Assembly (NCBI GenBank): GCA_020226215.1
Contig: CM035232.1
Coordinates: 54,340,851-54,404,850 of the forward strand
Direction of reading: 5' to 3'
Length of the DNA: 64,000 nt
DNA from: Sindora glabra
Lineage: Eukaryota; Streptophyta; Magnoliopsida; Fabales; Fabaceae
A model generated the notes under the pieces. The model ran no database searches, was not told the DNA's origin, and worked only from the letters and a program-made list of their open reading frames with translations. Of this stretch, positions 62,701 through 64,000 are shown one piece after another (positions within the stretch are counted from its first letter, which is position 1; every line of letters starts with the position of its first letter). Position numbers and translations under genes: made by a program.

Positions 62701-64000
62701 ATGCTTAAAAGGTTTATATTACTTGTTAATCATGGAGGACAATTTGAACGAAATCTTAGCTTGAGTTATGTGGGAGGGGAAAATCAATATTATGATGACT
62801 GTGATCTAGATAGAATATCTCTTTTAGTTATTAGGAAATGCTTCAATGCACTTGGATAAATTGAATATAGTGAGTTTGTTTACCTTATACCTGGTATGTC
62901 ATTAGATGAAGGATTGAGGGACATAAAAAATGATGTTAACTGTTTATAAATGGTAGAAGCTGTGAAAGGGCATAAGGAATTTGAGTTATTCATAAAACAT
63001 GTTATTAGCTAGTTAAATATTATGGAAGGTATTGAATGACCAATGAGTAACATGGATGGGGCCAATGCAATAGAGGTTCTAGAAAAAGAAACAATGGTTG
63101 ATGTTAGCATAAAAGCTCTTAGTTTGGAAGATTTTCATATTATGGATACTATTTCAGTAGATGACATGACAGGGGAGCCAATCAGGAAGCATGGAAATGG
63201 CATGAGGAAGATGAATATAGCTCAGATGATTATGATTTAGCCAAAGATGGTCCTTTTAAATATACTCCATAGGATACCTTAGAAGATGATGATGTGTTAT
63301 TTAGGAAATACATAGAAGATATGCATGAGGATGGGGATACATCTTATGCATCCAAGAATTAACTTCCTAAGAAAGTAGGAGTCAAGAAGTAACTTATTAG
63401 AAAAAAAATTACCCAAGTATTAACTTTCCAAGAAAGTACTAGCCAAGAACCTAAAAGTGGAGAAGAAAATTATATGGGTGACTCTAATGTGGTGTGTATG
63501 GAGGTTAGCTTTGAAGAAGAAAATGAAGATAGGGATAAGGTCAAGAAGCCCAAAAAGCCTAAGGTACAAATAGATAAATTTTTCTAATTTGATGAAAAAG
63601 TTAAGTATGGTCATGTTGAATTTGAGATAAGGATGCTTTTTCCTAACTTGGAAACATTCAAGAAAGTTGTTAGAGATTATGCAGTCTACGAAGGAAAACT
63701 AATACAATTACCAAAAATTGACCTTGTTAGGTGCAGAGCTATTTACCTTGAACCTTGCCCTTAGAAACTACTCTGTTATTGGTTAAAAAAAATCTAAAGC
63801 TTCCAAATTAAGACATTCAATGATGTGCACACTTATTGTAGGACTTCAGAGGTGCCATTGGCAAATTCAAAGTGGCTTGCTAATGTACTAGTTAACTTTT
63901 TGAGGACTAACTCAAAGCCAAGCATTTATGATATCTATAATTATTTGAAGGCTCATTATAACTTGACAATGACTAGGACCAAGGTATATAGGGAATGGAA
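62701..64000 (+). pseudogene. 5' part of a decayed Mutator-like transposase (runs off the window)
   Basis: From ATG 62,701 the frame reads HGGQFERNLSLSYVGGENQY, then DDCDLDRISL, YLIPGMSLDEGLRDI and VEAVKGHKEFELFIKHV, with in-frame stops at about 62,860, 62,947 and 63,010. A frame shift near 63,190-63,230 leads to EDEYSSDDYDLAKDGP. Then come VKYGHVEFEIRMLFPNLETF, KKVVRDYAVYEGK, SFQIKTFNDVHTY, ANSKWLANVLVNFLRTN and LKAHYNLTMTRTKVYREW. The order (N-terminal HGG.../YVGG region, acidic linker, then the MuDR DNA-binding region ending before the catalytic domain) is that of a MURA-like transposase. It differs from the copy at 39-42 kb and belongs to another lineage. At least six stops make it non-functional. 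The catalytic part would lie beyond 64,000. Confidence 0.8.

Overview
This is nuclear DNA from a flowering plant, probably a eudicot. It is AT-rich, its genes have GT-AG introns, its ancestral genes are plant-specific, and most of it is transposable elements and their relics. I see no bacterial-type features, rRNA, tRNA or CRISPR. I did not identify the species.

Layout. 1-9.1 kb: AT-rich intergenic DNA with a long (AT)n tract. 9.4-13.3 kb: the only host gene that looks intact, a 92-residue acidic protein in two exons with a 3.6 kb intron and a C-terminal Cys-Thr-Ile-Met (CaaX-like) end. 15.0-19.8 kb: an old, decayed Ty1/copia retrotransposon on the minus strand with both LTRs, followed by a possible solo LTR. 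21.6-28.1 kb: a nest of Mutator-like (MULE-type) terminal-inverted-repeat elements, each inside the last. The innermost carries broken pieces of host genes: a CCT-domain gene whose intron holds an insert with a fasciclin-like arabinogalactan gene piece and a minus-strand first exon. 31.6-34.0 kb: a decayed hAT-superfamily transposase (TTF zinc finger/DUF4371 type) on the minus strand. 36.0-46.9 kb: a 10.8 kb Mutator-like element with a perfect 9-bp target duplication. It carries a MURA-type transposase gene (two premature stops) and a plant mobile domain (PMD) gene, and its ends bear arrays of GGCGCC-N9-GGCGCC units. 44.9-45.6 kb (inside it) and 49.0-50.4 kb: two foldback derivatives of the same family. 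47.6-48.2 kb: the first two exons of an ARPC2B-like (Arp2/3 complex subunit 2) gene, with the rest missing. 50.4-62.7 kb: repeats without a recognisable gene. 62.7 kb to the end: the 5' part of a second, unrelated decayed MULE transposase.

How the parts relate. The 10.8 kb element and the two foldback elements share terminal sequence (GGYTAAAATAC), sub-terminal TACGC and the same 21-bp paired GGCGCC unit, so the large element is the likely source of the machinery that moved the small ones. In the 21.6-28.1 kb nest, target duplications and the exact interruption of one inverted repeat by another element give the order of insertion. Several disabling changes in the transposase, PMD gene and fasciclin fragment are compatible with C:G to T:A change, as expected of methylated, silenced transposons.
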